A DNA stretch of 64,000 bases from Parabacteroides sp. AM08-6 (GCF_003473295.1 NZ_QRMP01000003.1:1-64000); one strand, 5' to 3'; shown: positions 36,307 to 45,435, counted from the stretch's first letter. Numbers and translations: made by a program. The notes: generated by a model from the sequence alone, not told the origin.

Positions 36307-36335
36307 CAAAGATAAACAATTATTCATAATACAAA
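36307..36335 (-). promoter_or_regulatory. Promoter of the MarR gene
   Basis: On the minus strand, TTTG (36332-36335) and TATCTTTG (36307-36314) are spaced 17 bp apart, close to the Bacteroides -33/-7 consensus. It is divergent from the AlkZ-like promoter about 70 bp away. Confidence 0.6.
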
Positions 36336-36405
36336 TAGTTCTTAATGAAAAATATTTGCATTGAACTTATTTCATAATAGCAAAACTAAACTAAAACAAT
36401 GTCTG

Positions 36406-36436
36406 TTTGCGAATTAAAAAGAAAAGAATATCTTTG
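36406..36436 (+). promoter_or_regulatory. Consensus -33/-7 promoter of the AlkZ-like gene
   Basis: TTTG at 36406-36409, 19 bp, then TATCTTTG at 36429-36436: an exact match to the Bacteroides primary-sigma promoter. The ATG at 36446 is only 9 nt after the -7 box, so the transcript should have almost no leader. Confidence 0.8.
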
Positions 36437-36445
36437 TTACACAAT

Positions 36446-37501
36446 ATGATACCGACAATTCGTTTACACAGCCAACAATTGCAGAATCCGGCTTTCGACA
36501 ATCCGAAAGACCTTGTATCTTGGATGGGAGCCATCCAAGCTCAGGATTATGCCATGTCCAAATGGGCAATCGGCATACGATTAAAATCCGGGAATTTACA
36601 AATGGTTAGCAAAGCTCTACAAAAAGGAGAAATACTCCGTACGCACGTCATGCGTCCGACCTGGCATTACATTGTCGCTGAAGATATACGCTGGATGTTA
36701 AAGCTTTCGAGCCAACGCATAATAGCTGCCAATGATTCTTTCGCAAAAGGCCAGGGGCAGGATATTTCAACGGCTATTTATAATAAAGCGAACAACCTGT
36801 TAGAAAAAATACTGGCCGGGAACAACCATCTGACAAAACAAGAAATCGAAGATATTTTCAGTAAAGAAGGTTTTGGAACAGACGACCGTCAGTCGAACCG
36901 TTTTTTGACTCATGCCGAAGCCAAAGGAATTATTTGCAGTGGCATAGACAAAGGGAATAAAATAACATACGCATTATTAGAAGAACGTGTTCCCCCTGTC
37001 AGGGAACTACATAAAGAGGAAGCTTTGGCAAAATTGGCTCATAATTATTTCAGAAGTCATTCGCCTGCCACACTGAATGATTTTATCTGGTGGTCCGGAC
37101 TTTCCGCGACAAATGCCCGACAAGCAATTGCCTCCATCGAACAGGAACTGATTTCAGAACGTTTTGCCGCTCAAAAAATGTATCTGCACCAATCGTATAA
37201 AGAAGAGAAGGAAAAGAATGTTTTACATTTTCTCCCTTCATACGACGAATACCTCATCGGCTATAAAAACCGGACAGATGTACTAGAAAAGGAACACCAA
37301 TCCAAAGCCTTCAATTCTTTCGGATTGTTCCGCCCGGTTATACTTTATAACGGGAAAATTGTAGGAAACTGGAATAAATCTTTCAAAAAGAAAGAGATGA
37401 CTCTAAAAATAGATTGGTTTGAAAAAGATACAGAAGTTAAAAAGGAATTATTGAGCAAAGCCCAACAAAAATATATCACTTTCCTTATGGGAGAAAAGTG
37501 A
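36446..37501 (+). CDS. AlkZ-like winged-helix DNA glycosylase
   Basis: The start at 36446 is preferred over 36407 because the latter lies within the -33 box. 351 residues of the HTH_42/AlkZ family: three tandem winged helices. The catalytic QxQ motif appears as GAIQAQDYAMSKWAIG at about residues 34-49. RTHVMRPTWHYIVAEDIRWM follows near 80, as in the family. Known members excise bulky or crosslinking alkyl adducts and often protect producers of genotoxins, but homologues also occur as general repair genes. No toxin biosynthesis gene lies adjacent. Confidence 0.85.
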   Translation: MIPTIRLHSQQLQNPAFDNPKDLVSWMGAIQAQDYAMSKWAIGIRLKSGNLQMVSKALQKGEILRTHVMRPTWHYIVAEDIRWMLKLSSQRIIAANDSFAKGQGQDISTAIYNKANNLLEKILAGNNHLTKQEIEDIFSKEGFGTDDRQSNRFLTHAEAKGIICSGIDKGNKITYALLEERVPPVRELHKEEALAKLAHNYFRSHSPATLNDFIWWSGLSATNARQAIASIEQELISERFAAQKMYLHQSYKEEKEKNVLHFLPSYDEYLIGYKNRTDVLEKEHQSKAFNSFGLFRPVILYNGKIVGNWNKSFKKKEMTLKIDWFEKDTEVKKELLSKAQQKYITFLMGEK

Positions 37502-37531
37502 TATATTTTTTATTGAAAAGAAAATGACCGA

Positions 37532-38509
37532 CTAATCCCGGTTTGAGAAATATTTCATAAACTGTGACCGTTCATACATAGCTGGATTCGGAATGTTGGC
37601 ATAATTCAATTTTCCTTTAAACTGTTCCAACGACTGATAATGTGCCTGATGCATCCATTCTTCCATACATGTCAGTACCTGTGAAATGATTTCACCTCCA
37701 TGTGTATAAACCGCACTACACATCTGGACGGCAGAGGCACCAGCCAGCAAACATTTAACAACATCTTCCCAATCATGTACGCCGGTAGACGAGGCAATAC
37801 TGACACCCGGAATTTTACCCGCCACAATTGCTGTCCAACGGATTGTATCACTCAAATCCGAATGATTACTAAAGACATTTCCGGAAACAATCTGCATATT
37901 ATTTATATCAATATCCGGCTGGTAAAAGCGGTTGAACAGTACAACACCGTCTACTCCATTCACACATAATGTCTGAACAAGCGCAGGAATATTACCGACC
38001 ATCTTACTGATTTTAACCGTAACCGGTATAGAAACAGTCTCTTTTACTTTACGGACGATATTCACATACAAATCGCGAGTAGTATCACTATTATACGTCA
38101 AGTCCGTTTCCATGAAAAACACATTCAATTCGATTGCGTCGGCTCCCGCCAATTCTATTTGACGAGCAAACTCAATCCAGGCATCAACCTTATAGCAGTT
38201 GATACTGGCAATCACAGGAATGGTGCACAGTTCTTTTGTTTTTTGGATAAGCTCCAGATAATCTTTTATCTGATTCGCTTTTACATAGCCGCGAATATAA
38301 TCGGCAGCTTCAGGATAATCAGATTCTTGCATCAGGACATCACTCTGCATTTCAATCTGCTCTTCAAACAGAGATTTTAAGACGATAGCTCCCGCGCCGG
38401 CTTTTTCAAATTCTTTATTACGTTCCGGATTATTTGTCAATCCCGAACTACCAATGATAAGCGGATTACGAAGTGTAAGTCCCGCATATTGAGTTTTCAT
38501 GTCTATCAT
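37532..38509 (-). CDS. Dihydroorotate dehydrogenase-like protein
   Basis: 325 residues, FMN-dependent TIM barrel of the DHOD/dihydropyrimidine dehydrogenase superfamily. NPLIIGSSGLTNNPERNKEF near the N terminus, GAGAIVLKSLFEEQI, IELAGADAIELNVFF (central strand), VTVKISKMVGN (FMN-contacting lysine) and SIASSTGVHDWEDVVKCLLAGASAVQMCSAVY (phosphate-binding) are intact. It lacks the typical class 1A active-site loop, and such genes are usually annotated as DHOD-like rather than PyrD. The -7 box TATTTTTG lies at 38537-38544. Exact substrate unknown. Confidence 0.85.
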   Translation of the reverse strand: MIDMKTQYAGLTLRNPLIIGSSGLTNNPERNKEFEKAGAGAIVLKSLFEEQIEMQSDVLMQESDYPEAADYIRGYVKANQIKDYLELIQKTKELCTIPVIASINCYKVDAWIEFARQIELAGADAIELNVFFMETDLTYNSDTTRDLYVNIVRKVKETVSIPVTVKISKMVGNIPALVQTLCVNGVDGVVLFNRFYQPDIDINNMQIVSGNVFSNHSDLSDTIRWTAIVAGKIPGVSIASSTGVHDWEDVVKCLLAGASAVQMCSAVYTHGGEIISQVLTCMEEWMHQAHYQSLEQFKGKLNYANIPNPAMYERSQFMKYFSNRD

Positions 38510-38595
38510 GTCAGATTCAAATTACATTCAATTTTACAAAAATAGAAATTTATTTTCTCGTGTATCTGCTGTCACTATTTAAAATGGTTAAAAGC

Positions 38596-39264
38596 CTAAT
38601 ACTCCCTTTCGCCGAAAATCCCGGTCCCCACTCGAATCATAGTACTCCCCTCACGGATAGCAAGCGGATAATCATGACTCATTCCCATGGATAACTCCCG
38701 GAAATCATTGCTTTCTTTGAAATATAAAACTTTTAAATCGCAGAAAAGAGTGTATAGAAGGTGAAATTCCCGCCCGATAAGAGCTATATCTTCCGTATTG
38801 GTTGCCATCCCCATCAAACCGGATACACAAACATTCGGAAATTCCGCCAGAACCCCGCTCTGCAAAAGCTGACGGCATTCCTCCGGAGAAAAACCATGTT
38901 TGGACTCTTCTTCGGCCACATGAATTTCCAACAAAACACGGATAACCCGTTTACAACGAGCAGCCTGCTTATTTACCTCATGGAGCAATTTCAGAGAATC
39001 AATACTTTGAATGGTATGAATAAAGGGAGCAATATCTTTCACCTTATTGCTTTGCAAGGGACCGATAAAATGCCATTCTATGTCACCGGGCAATTGTTTT
39101 TGTTTAGCAACCAGTTCCTGGGCGCGACTTTCACCAAATATACGCTGTCCCGCATCGTAAGCCTCTTTTAAAGCTTCGACAGGATGAAACTTAGAAACCG
39201 CGACCAGCGTGACATCTGCCGGCAACGATTCTTTCAGTCTTGTTATATTCTGAGTGATACTCAT
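38596..39264 (-). CDS. YggS-family pyridoxal-phosphate homeostasis protein
   Basis: 222 residues, alanine-racemase-type barrel. The PLP lysine is in LVAVSKFHPVEALKEAY (K26 or close); IEWHFIGPLQSNKVKDI, VLLEIHVAEEESKHGF and the phosphate loop MGMSHDYPLAIREGSTMIRVGTGIFG follow the family. It regulates PLP supply rather than acting as an enzyme. The start overlaps the DUF4494 stop by 4 nt, so the two are translated together. Confidence 0.95.
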   Translation of the reverse strand: MSITQNITRLKESLPADVTLVAVSKFHPVEALKEAYDAGQRIFGESRAQELVAKQKQLPGDIEWHFIGPLQSNKVKDIAPFIHTIQSIDSLKLLHEVNKQAARCKRVIRVLLEIHVAEEESKHGFSPEECRQLLQSGVLAEFPNVCVSGLMGMATNTEDIALIGREFHLLYTLFCDLKVLYFKESNDFRELSMGMSHDYPLAIREGSTMIRVGTGIFGEREY

Positions 39265-39767
39265 GCGTCTTTCGTTTCTGCTTGTTGTTTTTGTTCGGCT
39301 ATCAGCTCCTCACCGGATTTCTTTTCTGCGGGAATGTCGTTTGCATCAAATGGAAAAACATCCATCAAAGGCGTTTCCGAAACCGAAGCAATGGTATAAT
39401 CGGCCAACGTGCCTTTCATCCCTTCTTCCAACACCGCAATCGCATCTTTCAAATTCGAAGCCTGTGCCAACATCTGAGCTGCAGTCTTCTTTTCTGCTCC
39501 GCTCTTTTCATCCAAAGTGATAAAATAAACCTTGATTTTATAAAAGCGGTCACCATTTTCATTGAAGAACAATTCCGACAGGCGGGCACGCTTGATATCT
39601 GCCACTGTAAACTCTCCGGAAATAAACGGACGGATTTCTTCAATAATCCGGGCTTCTGCTTCTGTGAACGACAAAGCATCCACCAAATAAGGTTCCGTCA
39701 CTTTCTTTTGCATTCCATTCTCCAAAACTTTCTCGAAGGAGACTTTACATTCAAACCAGTTATGCAT
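39261..39767 (-). CDS. DUF4494 protein
   Basis: 168 residues. MHNWFECKVSFEKVLENGMQ at the start and YLVDALSFTEAEARIIEEIR, then GEFTVADIKRARLSELFF, are hallmarks of the Bacteroidetes DUF4494 family. The C terminus is a charged tail (KKSGEELIAEQKQQAETKDA). No enzymatic motif or signal peptide is visible. Conserved pairing with yggS; function unknown. A -7 box TATATTTG lies at 39813-39820, with CAAC (TTTG-like on the minus strand) about 20 bp beyond it. Confidence 0.88.
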   Translation of the reverse strand: MHNWFECKVSFEKVLENGMQKKVTEPYLVDALSFTEAEARIIEEIRPFISGEFTVADIKRARLSELFFNENGDRFYKIKVYFITLDEKSGAEKKTAAQMLAQASNLKDAIAVLEEGMKGTLADYTIASVSETPLMDVFPFDANDIPAEKKSGEELIAEQKQQAETKDA

Positions 39768-39995
39768 ATCTTTTTATTTTTTAGTCTATCGACTCATGTT
39801 TTAAATACAGTACAAATATAAAGTCAATTCGGGAATAATACAACTCAGAGGAATTTCTTTAACGGTTCCGGAACTTTTATTCATGGTATCTGTTATATTT
39901 ATACAATGTGTTTTTCATGGTATTAGATTTTTAGATTAGTAATTATGTTGTTTTTACTCCGTTCGCGAGGAATAGAGTAAAAGTTCTAAAATATC

Positions 39996-40035
39996 AGAGC
40001 TGGAAAATGTTGAGTTTTCAATACTTTCCGGCTCT
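39996..40035 (-). terminator. Terminator after ndk
   Basis: AGAGCTGGAAA (39996-40006) and TTTCCGGCTCT (40025-40035) form an 11-bp stem (one mismatch), 10 nt downstream of the ndk stop on the minus strand. The T tract is weak. Confidence 0.6.
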
Positions 40036-40044
40036 TTATTTCAT

Positions 40045-40506
40045 TTAGAATTCATCATTTGCATAAATACTTAGCAAATCATTTCGCTTGTAACTGAACA
40101 ATTCCGAATCAACAAAGAAACGTTTTAATTCAATTGCAGCTGTCTCGGGTGAATCAGAGGCGTGAACAATATTTTCCTGGACACTCATACTATAATCGCC
40201 CCGAATTGTTCCGGGTTGAGCATTCCGGCCATTGGTTGTTCCGGCCATTAAGCGCACAACCTGAATGGCATCCACCCCTTCCCAGCAACAAACAATTACG
40301 GGACATACGGACATCGCATCTTTAATACGCTGGAAAAATGGCTTTTCTTTCAGATGGGCATAATGTTCACTGAGGATTTCGTCGGTAAGCCAGACCATTT
40401 TCATGCCAACCAGACACAGACCTTTTTTCTCAAAACGAGAAATAATCTCACCAATCAGTCCTCGCTGAATGGTACAAGGCTTCAAAATGACAAGTGTTCT
40501 TTCCAT
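40045..40506 (-). CDS. ndk: Nucleoside diphosphate kinase
   Basis: 153 residues. The family motifs are ERTLVILKPCTIQRGLIGEI, the GTTNGRNAQPGTIRGDYS substrate loop (usual GxTNPxxAxPGTIRGDF with small changes) and NIVHASDSPETAAIE, which holds the phosphorylated active-site histidine. Transfers the gamma-phosphate between nucleoside triphosphates and diphosphates in the cytoplasm. A -7 box TATCTTTG lies at 40530-40537. Confidence 0.97.
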   Translation of the reverse strand: MERTLVILKPCTIQRGLIGEIISRFEKKGLCLVGMKMVWLTDEILSEHYAHLKEKPFFQRIKDAMSVCPVIVCCWEGVDAIQVVRLMAGTTNGRNAQPGTIRGDYSMSVQENIVHASDSPETAAIELKRFFVDSELFSYKRNDLLSIYANDEF

Positions 40507-40537
40507 ATTACTTTATGTTTAGAAGTATCCAAAGATA

Positions 40538-40817
40538 GTATATTTATTCACTATAAGTTAAATTATAGTATAATAATCTGCAAAAACAGACAAAATCCTA
40601 CTATTCCGATACATATTTACACATATACCGAAAAGACAAAACAACACCTTTCCTGGCCGCACATAAAAACAGAATGTACGGCAAGGAATAATTTTAAGGT
40701 GCAGCGTCTGCTTTTTCCTGATTACCTATAGTGCTTATTGATTTTTCTTTATTTCACAAATAGCATATTAAGGTAGCAAAGGTTAACATTCAGACATAGA
40801 ACCGATAGAAAGCCTTA
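40538..40817. other. Intergenic region with no gene seen
   Basis: Between the ndk promoter and the recombinase gene there are about 280 nt of AT-rich sequence. I find only short dyads and no coding frame that I can support. Confidence 0.5.
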
Positions 40818-41438
40818 TTACTTAAAATATCTTAACTTTCTCCATTCCGGATAAATTACCCGCAAAAAGTCCCGAAGTGTCTGCCTGTTAACTCCCAGTT
40901 TTTCACTGATTTCCTTCATGGAACAGCGTTCGCTTACCATCTTTCGTATCATATTCTCTTTTCCCGACAATTTATATTGTACGGCATTTCCTTTCGGACG
41001 TCCCAGCTTGGTTCCTTCCACCCGCTTACGAGCCAAAGCCTCACGCGTACGTTGAGAAATCAGGTTTCGTTCAATCTCCGCACTTAAGCTAAAAGCAAAT
41101 GCAAGAATCTTACTATTAATATTATTACCCAGTTCATAGCTCTCTTTTACGGTTAGAACCACAATATCTTTCTCCATACATTGGTGAAGAAAACTCATAA
41201 CCTGCATCAGATTACGCCCTAAGCGAGATAATTCAGAGGTTACGAGTGTATCCCCTCTGCGAATTTGTTTTAATAATCGTCCTAACTGCCTGTCAGAAAC
41301 ATCACTTGTTCCGCTAATAGTCTCTTCAACCCAGCGATCAATACGAATTTTCTTCACTTTTGAGAAATTCTCTATTTCGAAACGTTGATTTTCAGTACTC
41401 TGCTTATCAGTACTCACTCTTACATAACCGTATATCAT
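40818..41438 (-). CDS. Serine recombinase (resolvase/invertase, Mpi-like)
   Basis: 206 residues. The catalytic domain starts YGYVRVSTDKQSTENQRFEI (nucleophilic Ser in RVST), followed by LVTSELSRLGRNLMQVMSFL with the conserved arginines and LAFAFSLSAEIERNLISQRT, then a C-terminal helix-turn-helix (ERCSMKEISEKLGVNRQTLR). Length and layout match small DNA invertases such as the Bacteroides promoter invertase Mpi. I saw no pair of inverted recombination sites nearby, so a target cannot be named. Gene is divergent from fkp. Confidence 0.9.
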   Translation of the reverse strand: MIYGYVRVSTDKQSTENQRFEIENFSKVKKIRIDRWVEETISGTSDVSDRQLGRLLKQIRRGDTLVTSELSRLGRNLMQVMSFLHQCMEKDIVVLTVKESYELGNNINSKILAFAFSLSAEIERNLISQRTREALARKRVEGTKLGRPKGNAVQYKLSGKENMIRKMVSERCSMKEISEKLGVNRQTLRDFLRVIYPEWRKLRYFK

Positions 41439-41596
41439 ATCTCTGAATATTAAATGAATAACTAAAGATACATTAGAAATAAGAACAATAGGAAAGGATT
41501 AGTAATTTGCAACTTTTTTTATTGACAAATGAGTCTATCAAGATTCTATAATTACGGAGACGAATATAATAAATTAAACGGAACAACGACCAAATA

Positions 41597-41618
41597 GTGA
41601 AATTAAATTAAATTTCAC
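41597..41618. promoter_or_regulatory. Palindrome overlapping the fkp -33 region
   Basis: GTGAAATT and AATTTCAC flank a 6-bp AT spacer (41597-41618). It lies 20 bp before the -7 box of fkp, where a repressor or activator could sit. Confidence 0.4.
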
Positions 41619-41638
41619 GTAATCCGGCAAGAAAAAAG

Positions 41639-41646
41639 TATTTTTG
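41639..41646 (+). promoter_or_regulatory. -7 box of fkp
   Basis: TATTTTTG matches TAnnTTTG, 18 nt before the fkp ATG. The -33 position holds TTTC within the palindrome. Confidence 0.5.
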
Positions 41647-41664
41647 CCGGAAAGACAGAACGAA

Positions 41665-44508
41665 ATGAAGAAATTATTGTCATTACCGCCCAATCTTGTA
41701 AAAAGTTTTCACGAAATCACACATACAGATGCTGTAGAATGGTTTTGTACTTCCGACCCTATAGGTGCGCGTCTGGGTTCAGGCGGGGGTACTACCTGGC
41801 TACTCGAAGCATGTCGGCAAAACGAAACTGCCAACAGTACTCTTTCGTTCGAGGAATGGTTGGCAAAGGAAAAACGAATCCTATTGCACGCGGGAGGACA
41901 AAGCCGCCGTCTACCCGGTTATGCTCCCTCCGGTAAAATATTGACTCCAATTCCTGTTTTCAGATGGGCGCGAGGACAAAAACTATCACAAACCTTGTTA
42001 TCACTCCAATTACCCCTGTATGAAGAAATCATGCGAAAAGCCCCGGATTCCCTGCACACATTGATTGCCAGCGGAGATATTTACCTGCGAAACAGTGAGC
42101 CGTTGCAGACAATTCCTGAAGCGGATGTCGTATGTTACGGACTTTGGGTCGATCCCGTCTTAGCGACCCATCATGGAGTATTCGTGTCTGACCGGCAATC
42201 ACCGGATAAACTGGATTTCATGCTTCAAAAACCTTCGCTCGAAGAGCTAGGCCATCTGGCTCAAACTCATCTTTTCCTGATGGATATCGGGGTTTGGTTG
42301 TTAAGCGACCGGGCTGTCGGATTATTGATGAAACATTCGTATCAGGAAGAGGGTAAACAAATAAAAGAATACGACCTGTATTCCGAATTTGGGCTGGCCC
42401 TCGGAAATAATCCACGTATTCAAGATAAGGAACTAAACGAACTGAGTGTGGCTATCCTGCCATTGCCCGGTGGGGAATTTTATCACTACGGAACCAGTCC
42501 GGAACTTATATCCTCTACCCTCGCCGTCCAGAATTTGGTTCGTGACCAACGGGCCATCATGCAACGTAAAGTAAAGCCGCATCCGGCCATGTTCATACAA
42601 AATGCCGAAGTAAATTTGCAACTTACCGTTGAAAATTCGGAATTATGGATAGAAAACAGCCACATCGGACAAAACTGGAAATTGAGAAACAGGCATATTA
42701 TTACCGGAGTACCCTGTAATGACTGGTCGCTTCATCTCCCTTCAGGAATCTGTATTGATATTGTCCCGGTGAGAGAGAAGGAATTTGCAGCCCGTCCCTA
42801 TGGTTTCAATGATGCATTCAAAGGAAATACGAATGATAAAACAACTCTTTTTATGGGTCAACCGTTATCGGATTGGGCAGACCGGAGAGGTATCTGTCCA
42901 ATATCGGCAACCGATATACAAAACGCCCCCTTATTTCCTATTTGCCGGACAGTTGAAGAACTGGGAAAAGTTTTACACTGGATGATTTCCGCCTCCCAAT
43001 CGGAAGAAGGGAAACAAATATGGGAAAACAGGGAAAAAATGTCAGCCAACCAATTATCGGACAATGCCAACCTGTACCGCCTTTTTAGCCAACGGGAAAA
43101 TTTCCGTCGCAACAATTGGCCTATGCTGGCTGCCAACCATGAAAAAAGTATTTTTTATCAACTGGATTTGGCAGATGCAGCCACCGCATTTGCCCACAAC
43201 CATATACCGTTACCCGAACCATTACCGGCCAATACCCCTCTAATGAAACGCATTCACGATTCCATGTTCCGGGCACACGTACTCCAGCTTTCCGGACAGG
43301 AATACATAAAAGAACAGCAACAGGCTTTCTCCCTTTTAAGAGAGGGATTAATCGGAACAGTCATTTCCGGAAAACAATCTCCCCGTCTCAATGTATATCG
43401 GGACCAGATTGTCTGGAGCCGAAGTCCCGTACGTATCGACCTGGCCGGCGGATGGACTGATACGCCGCCTTTTTGCATGTATGCAGGAGGAAACGTTGTA
43501 AACGTCGCAATCGAACTGAATGGACAGCCCCCTTTACAGGTTTACATAAAACCGGCCAATACATATAAAATTATTCTTCGTTCCATTGATCTCGGAGCAA
43601 TGGAAACCATTTCCACTTGGCAGGAATTAAGCGATTACCGTAAAGTAGGTTCTCCTTTTTCCATCCCCAAAGCAGCCCTATCCTTGGCAGGTTTTTCGCC
43701 CGAATTTGCCGCCGAAAAGTTTACATCACTGGAAGAACAACTGAAAGCTTTCGGAAGTGGGCTTGAAGTAACCCTTTTGGCCGCAATCCCGGCAGGTTCA
43801 GGATTAGGAACCAGCTCCATTCTGGCAGCCACCGTACTGGGCGCACTTGCCGATTTCTGCGGATTACCCTGGGATAAAAATGAAATAGGACGGCGTACAC
43901 TCATACTCGAACAACTCCTGACCACTGGTGGAGGATGGCAAGACCAATACGGTGGTGTATTACAAGGGCTTAAACTTTTACAAACAAACGAAGGTTTTAA
44001 CCAAAGTCCATTGGTGCGTTGGTTACCGGAATATTTGTTTACCGACCCGGAATATCGTCCTTGCCACCTGCTATACTATACAGGAATAACCCGTACAGCC
44101 AAAGACATTCTTGCAGAAATTGTGCGGGGTATGTTTTTGAACAGTGCATCCCACCTGAGCCTGCTTACAGAAATGAAAACGCATGCATTAGACATGTATG
44201 AAGCCATTCAGCGCGGAGATTTCGAAACATACGGCCATTTGGTTAGTAAAACATGGGAACAAAACAAATCACTCGACTCCGGAACCAATCCTCCGGCTGT
44301 AGAACAGCTGATAGCCCGTATTAAAGATTACACATTGGGATATAAACTTCCAGGAGCCGGTGGTGGCGGATATTTATACATGATAGCCAAAGATCCGGTA
44401 GCCGCCCTACAAATACGAAAAGCACTAACAACTTCTTCACCCAATAGTAATGCCCGTTTTGTAGAAATGAATTTATCAGATAAAGGCCTACAAATCAGCC
44501 GTTCATAA
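41665..44508 (+). CDS. fkp: Bifunctional L-fucokinase / GDP-L-fucose pyrophosphorylase
   Basis: The ATG at 41665 gives MKKLLSLPPNLVKSF, the N terminus of the Bacteroides fragilis Fkp family; an upstream TTG is rejected because it lies in the -7 box. 947 residues, the usual full length. The N-terminal pyrophosphorylase half contains RLGSGGGTTWLLEA and HAGGQSRRLPGYAPSGKILT; the C-terminal GHMP kinase half has VRIDLAGGWTDTPPF, IPAGSGLGTSSILAATVLGA and LPGAGGGGYLYMIA. It phosphorylates scavenged L-fucose and makes GDP-fucose, used by Bacteroides for surface glycans and glycoproteins. It could feed the polysaccharide operon. Confidence 0.98.
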   Translation: MKKLLSLPPNLVKSFHEITHTDAVEWFCTSDPIGARLGSGGGTTWLLEACRQNETANSTLSFEEWLAKEKRILLHAGGQSRRLPGYAPSGKILTPIPVFRWARGQKLSQTLLSLQLPLYEEIMRKAPDSLHTLIASGDIYLRNSEPLQTIPEADVVCYGLWVDPVLATHHGVFVSDRQSPDKLDFMLQKPSLEELGHLAQTHLFLMDIGVWLLSDRAVGLLMKHSYQEEGKQIKEYDLYSEFGLALGNNPRIQDKELNELSVAILPLPGGEFYHYGTSPELISSTLAVQNLVRDQRAIMQRKVKPHPAMFIQNAEVNLQLTVENSELWIENSHIGQNWKLRNRHIITGVPCNDWSLHLPSGICIDIVPVREKEFAARPYGFNDAFKGNTNDKTTLFMGQPLSDWADRRGICPISATDIQNAPLFPICRTVEELGKVLHWMISASQSEEGKQIWENREKMSANQLSDNANLYRLFSQRENFRRNNWPMLAANHEKSIFYQLDLADAATAFAHNHIPLPEPLPANTPLMKRIHDSMFRAHVLQLSGQEYIKEQQQAFSLLREGLIGTVISGKQSPRLNVYRDQIVWSRSPVRIDLAGGWTDTPPFCMYAGGNVVNVAIELNGQPPLQVYIKPANTYKIILRSIDLGAMETISTWQELSDYRKVGSPFSIPKAALSLAGFSPEFAAEKFTSLEEQLKAFGSGLEVTLLAAIPAGSGLGTSSILAATVLGALADFCGLPWDKNEIGRRTLILEQLLTTGGGWQDQYGGVLQGLKLLQTNEGFNQSPLVRWLPEYLFTDPEYRPCHLLYYTGITRTAKDILAEIVRGMFLNSASHLSLLTEMKTHALDMYEAIQRGDFETYGHLVSKTWEQNKSLDSGTNPPAVEQLIARIKDYTLGYKLPGAGGGGYLYMIAKDPVAALQIRKALTTSSPNSNARFVEMNLSDKGLQISRS

Positions 44509-44527
44509 TATAAAGAAAGGAAATATG

Positions 44528-44932
44528 TCAAACATTCAGCAAATCTTTTACTGCATTTATATATATTGTTACCTGCGGATATAGCTCTTCAAGCATTTCT
44601 TTATCACAATACACAAAATCATCATAATCACCACTTTGCCTTTTTTCAAATAAAGTCGTGAACGTCTTGCCTATTTTTAAAGGAAGCTTTCCTGTTGAAA
44701 TAAAATGCAAACCAAGCATTGTTTTTACTCCATTATGTGTTTGCGTTTGAATATTATATTTCAACAACAAAGCTACTGTCGCATAATAACAAGCATAATA
44801 TAATCGGTTGATTGCAGCATTATAAAAAGACTCACGTATCATTACCTCTGCTTCTTTCAAAGTATCATAAGCACGCTGTAGTCTATAAACAATCAACGCA
44901 TTTTTACTTTCTTCATCTAAAATTTCTTTCAT
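44528..44932 (-). CDS. HEPN-domain protein
   Basis: 134 residues of helical HEPN type: RLQRAYDTLKEAEVMIRESF, AAINRLYYACYYATVALLLK and FEKRQSGDYDDFVYCDKEML (the RxxxDYdd pattern of the UPF0332 group). A strict RNase R-x4-H motif is not clear. It starts inside the stop of the nucleotidyltransferase gene upstream (4-nt overlap), so the pair is co-translated, as in HEPN/MNT toxin-antitoxin or nucleotide-modification pairs. Confidence 0.85.
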   Translation of the reverse strand: MKEILDEESKNALIVYRLQRAYDTLKEAEVMIRESFYNAAINRLYYACYYATVALLLKYNIQTQTHNGVKTMLGLHFISTGKLPLKIGKTFTTLFEKRQSGDYDDFVYCDKEMLEELYPQVTIYINAVKDLLNV

Positions 44933-45243
44933 ATCACAACACCCTCATTTACAACATTAACATAAAAAGGCGTCTTAAACGGACGATTTTCCCAAAGAGT
45001 TTTTAACATTACTATTGGACTAATAATAACTCCTGTTTTCAATTCAAGTTCATAAAGTGGTACTGTAATAGCCTCTTCTTGAGCCAATGTCAATTTATCC
45101 CCATCAACTAAAATAAGCAAATCAATATCACTATCCCGATGAGACTCACCCCGAGCCTCAGAGCCAAACACAATCGTTTTGGCCGTTGGTACAACACGGT
45201 TTATAATTTCTTTAATCTGCATTACAACTTCTACCCGTTTCAT
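44929..45243 (-). CDS. Minimal nucleotidyltransferase (MNT)
   Basis: 104 residues. The nucleotidyltransferase signature FGSEARGESHRDSDIDLLIL (GSxARG...SDIDL) carries both metal-binding aspartates. In the best studied pairs the MNT protein AMPylates the HEPN toxin and silences it. Here it is the first gene of the pair and is preceded by a -7 box TATATTTG (45275-45282). Confidence 0.9.
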   Translation of the reverse strand: MKRVEVVMQIKEIINRVVPTAKTIVFGSEARGESHRDSDIDLLILVDGDKLTLAQEEAITVPLYELELKTGVIISPIVMLKTLWENRPFKTPFYVNVVNEGVVI

Positions 45244-45377
45244 AAATCACTTGAATTGAATTGAACTTATTAGGCAAATATACTCATTTTCTGACAATAA
45301 TGCTATAATTCCACCTTTCCTAACATTTCAATCCTATCTTTCTTCCTATCCTTCTCTAAAATAGAAGTCGCCAAAAA

Positions 45378-45412
45378 AATAAGGCAACCTCTTTTTCAGA
45401 CGTTGCCTTATT
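45378..45412 (-). terminator. Terminator of rplU-rpmA
   Basis: AATAAGGCAAC (45378-45388) and GTTGCCTTATT (45402-45412) form a perfect 11-bp stem. On the minus strand it is followed by TTTTTTT, 24 nt after the rpmA stop. AT-rich on both sides, so it may also stop transcription from the other direction. Confidence 0.85.
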
Positions 45413-45435
45413 TTATATTGTTATTTGACCGATTC

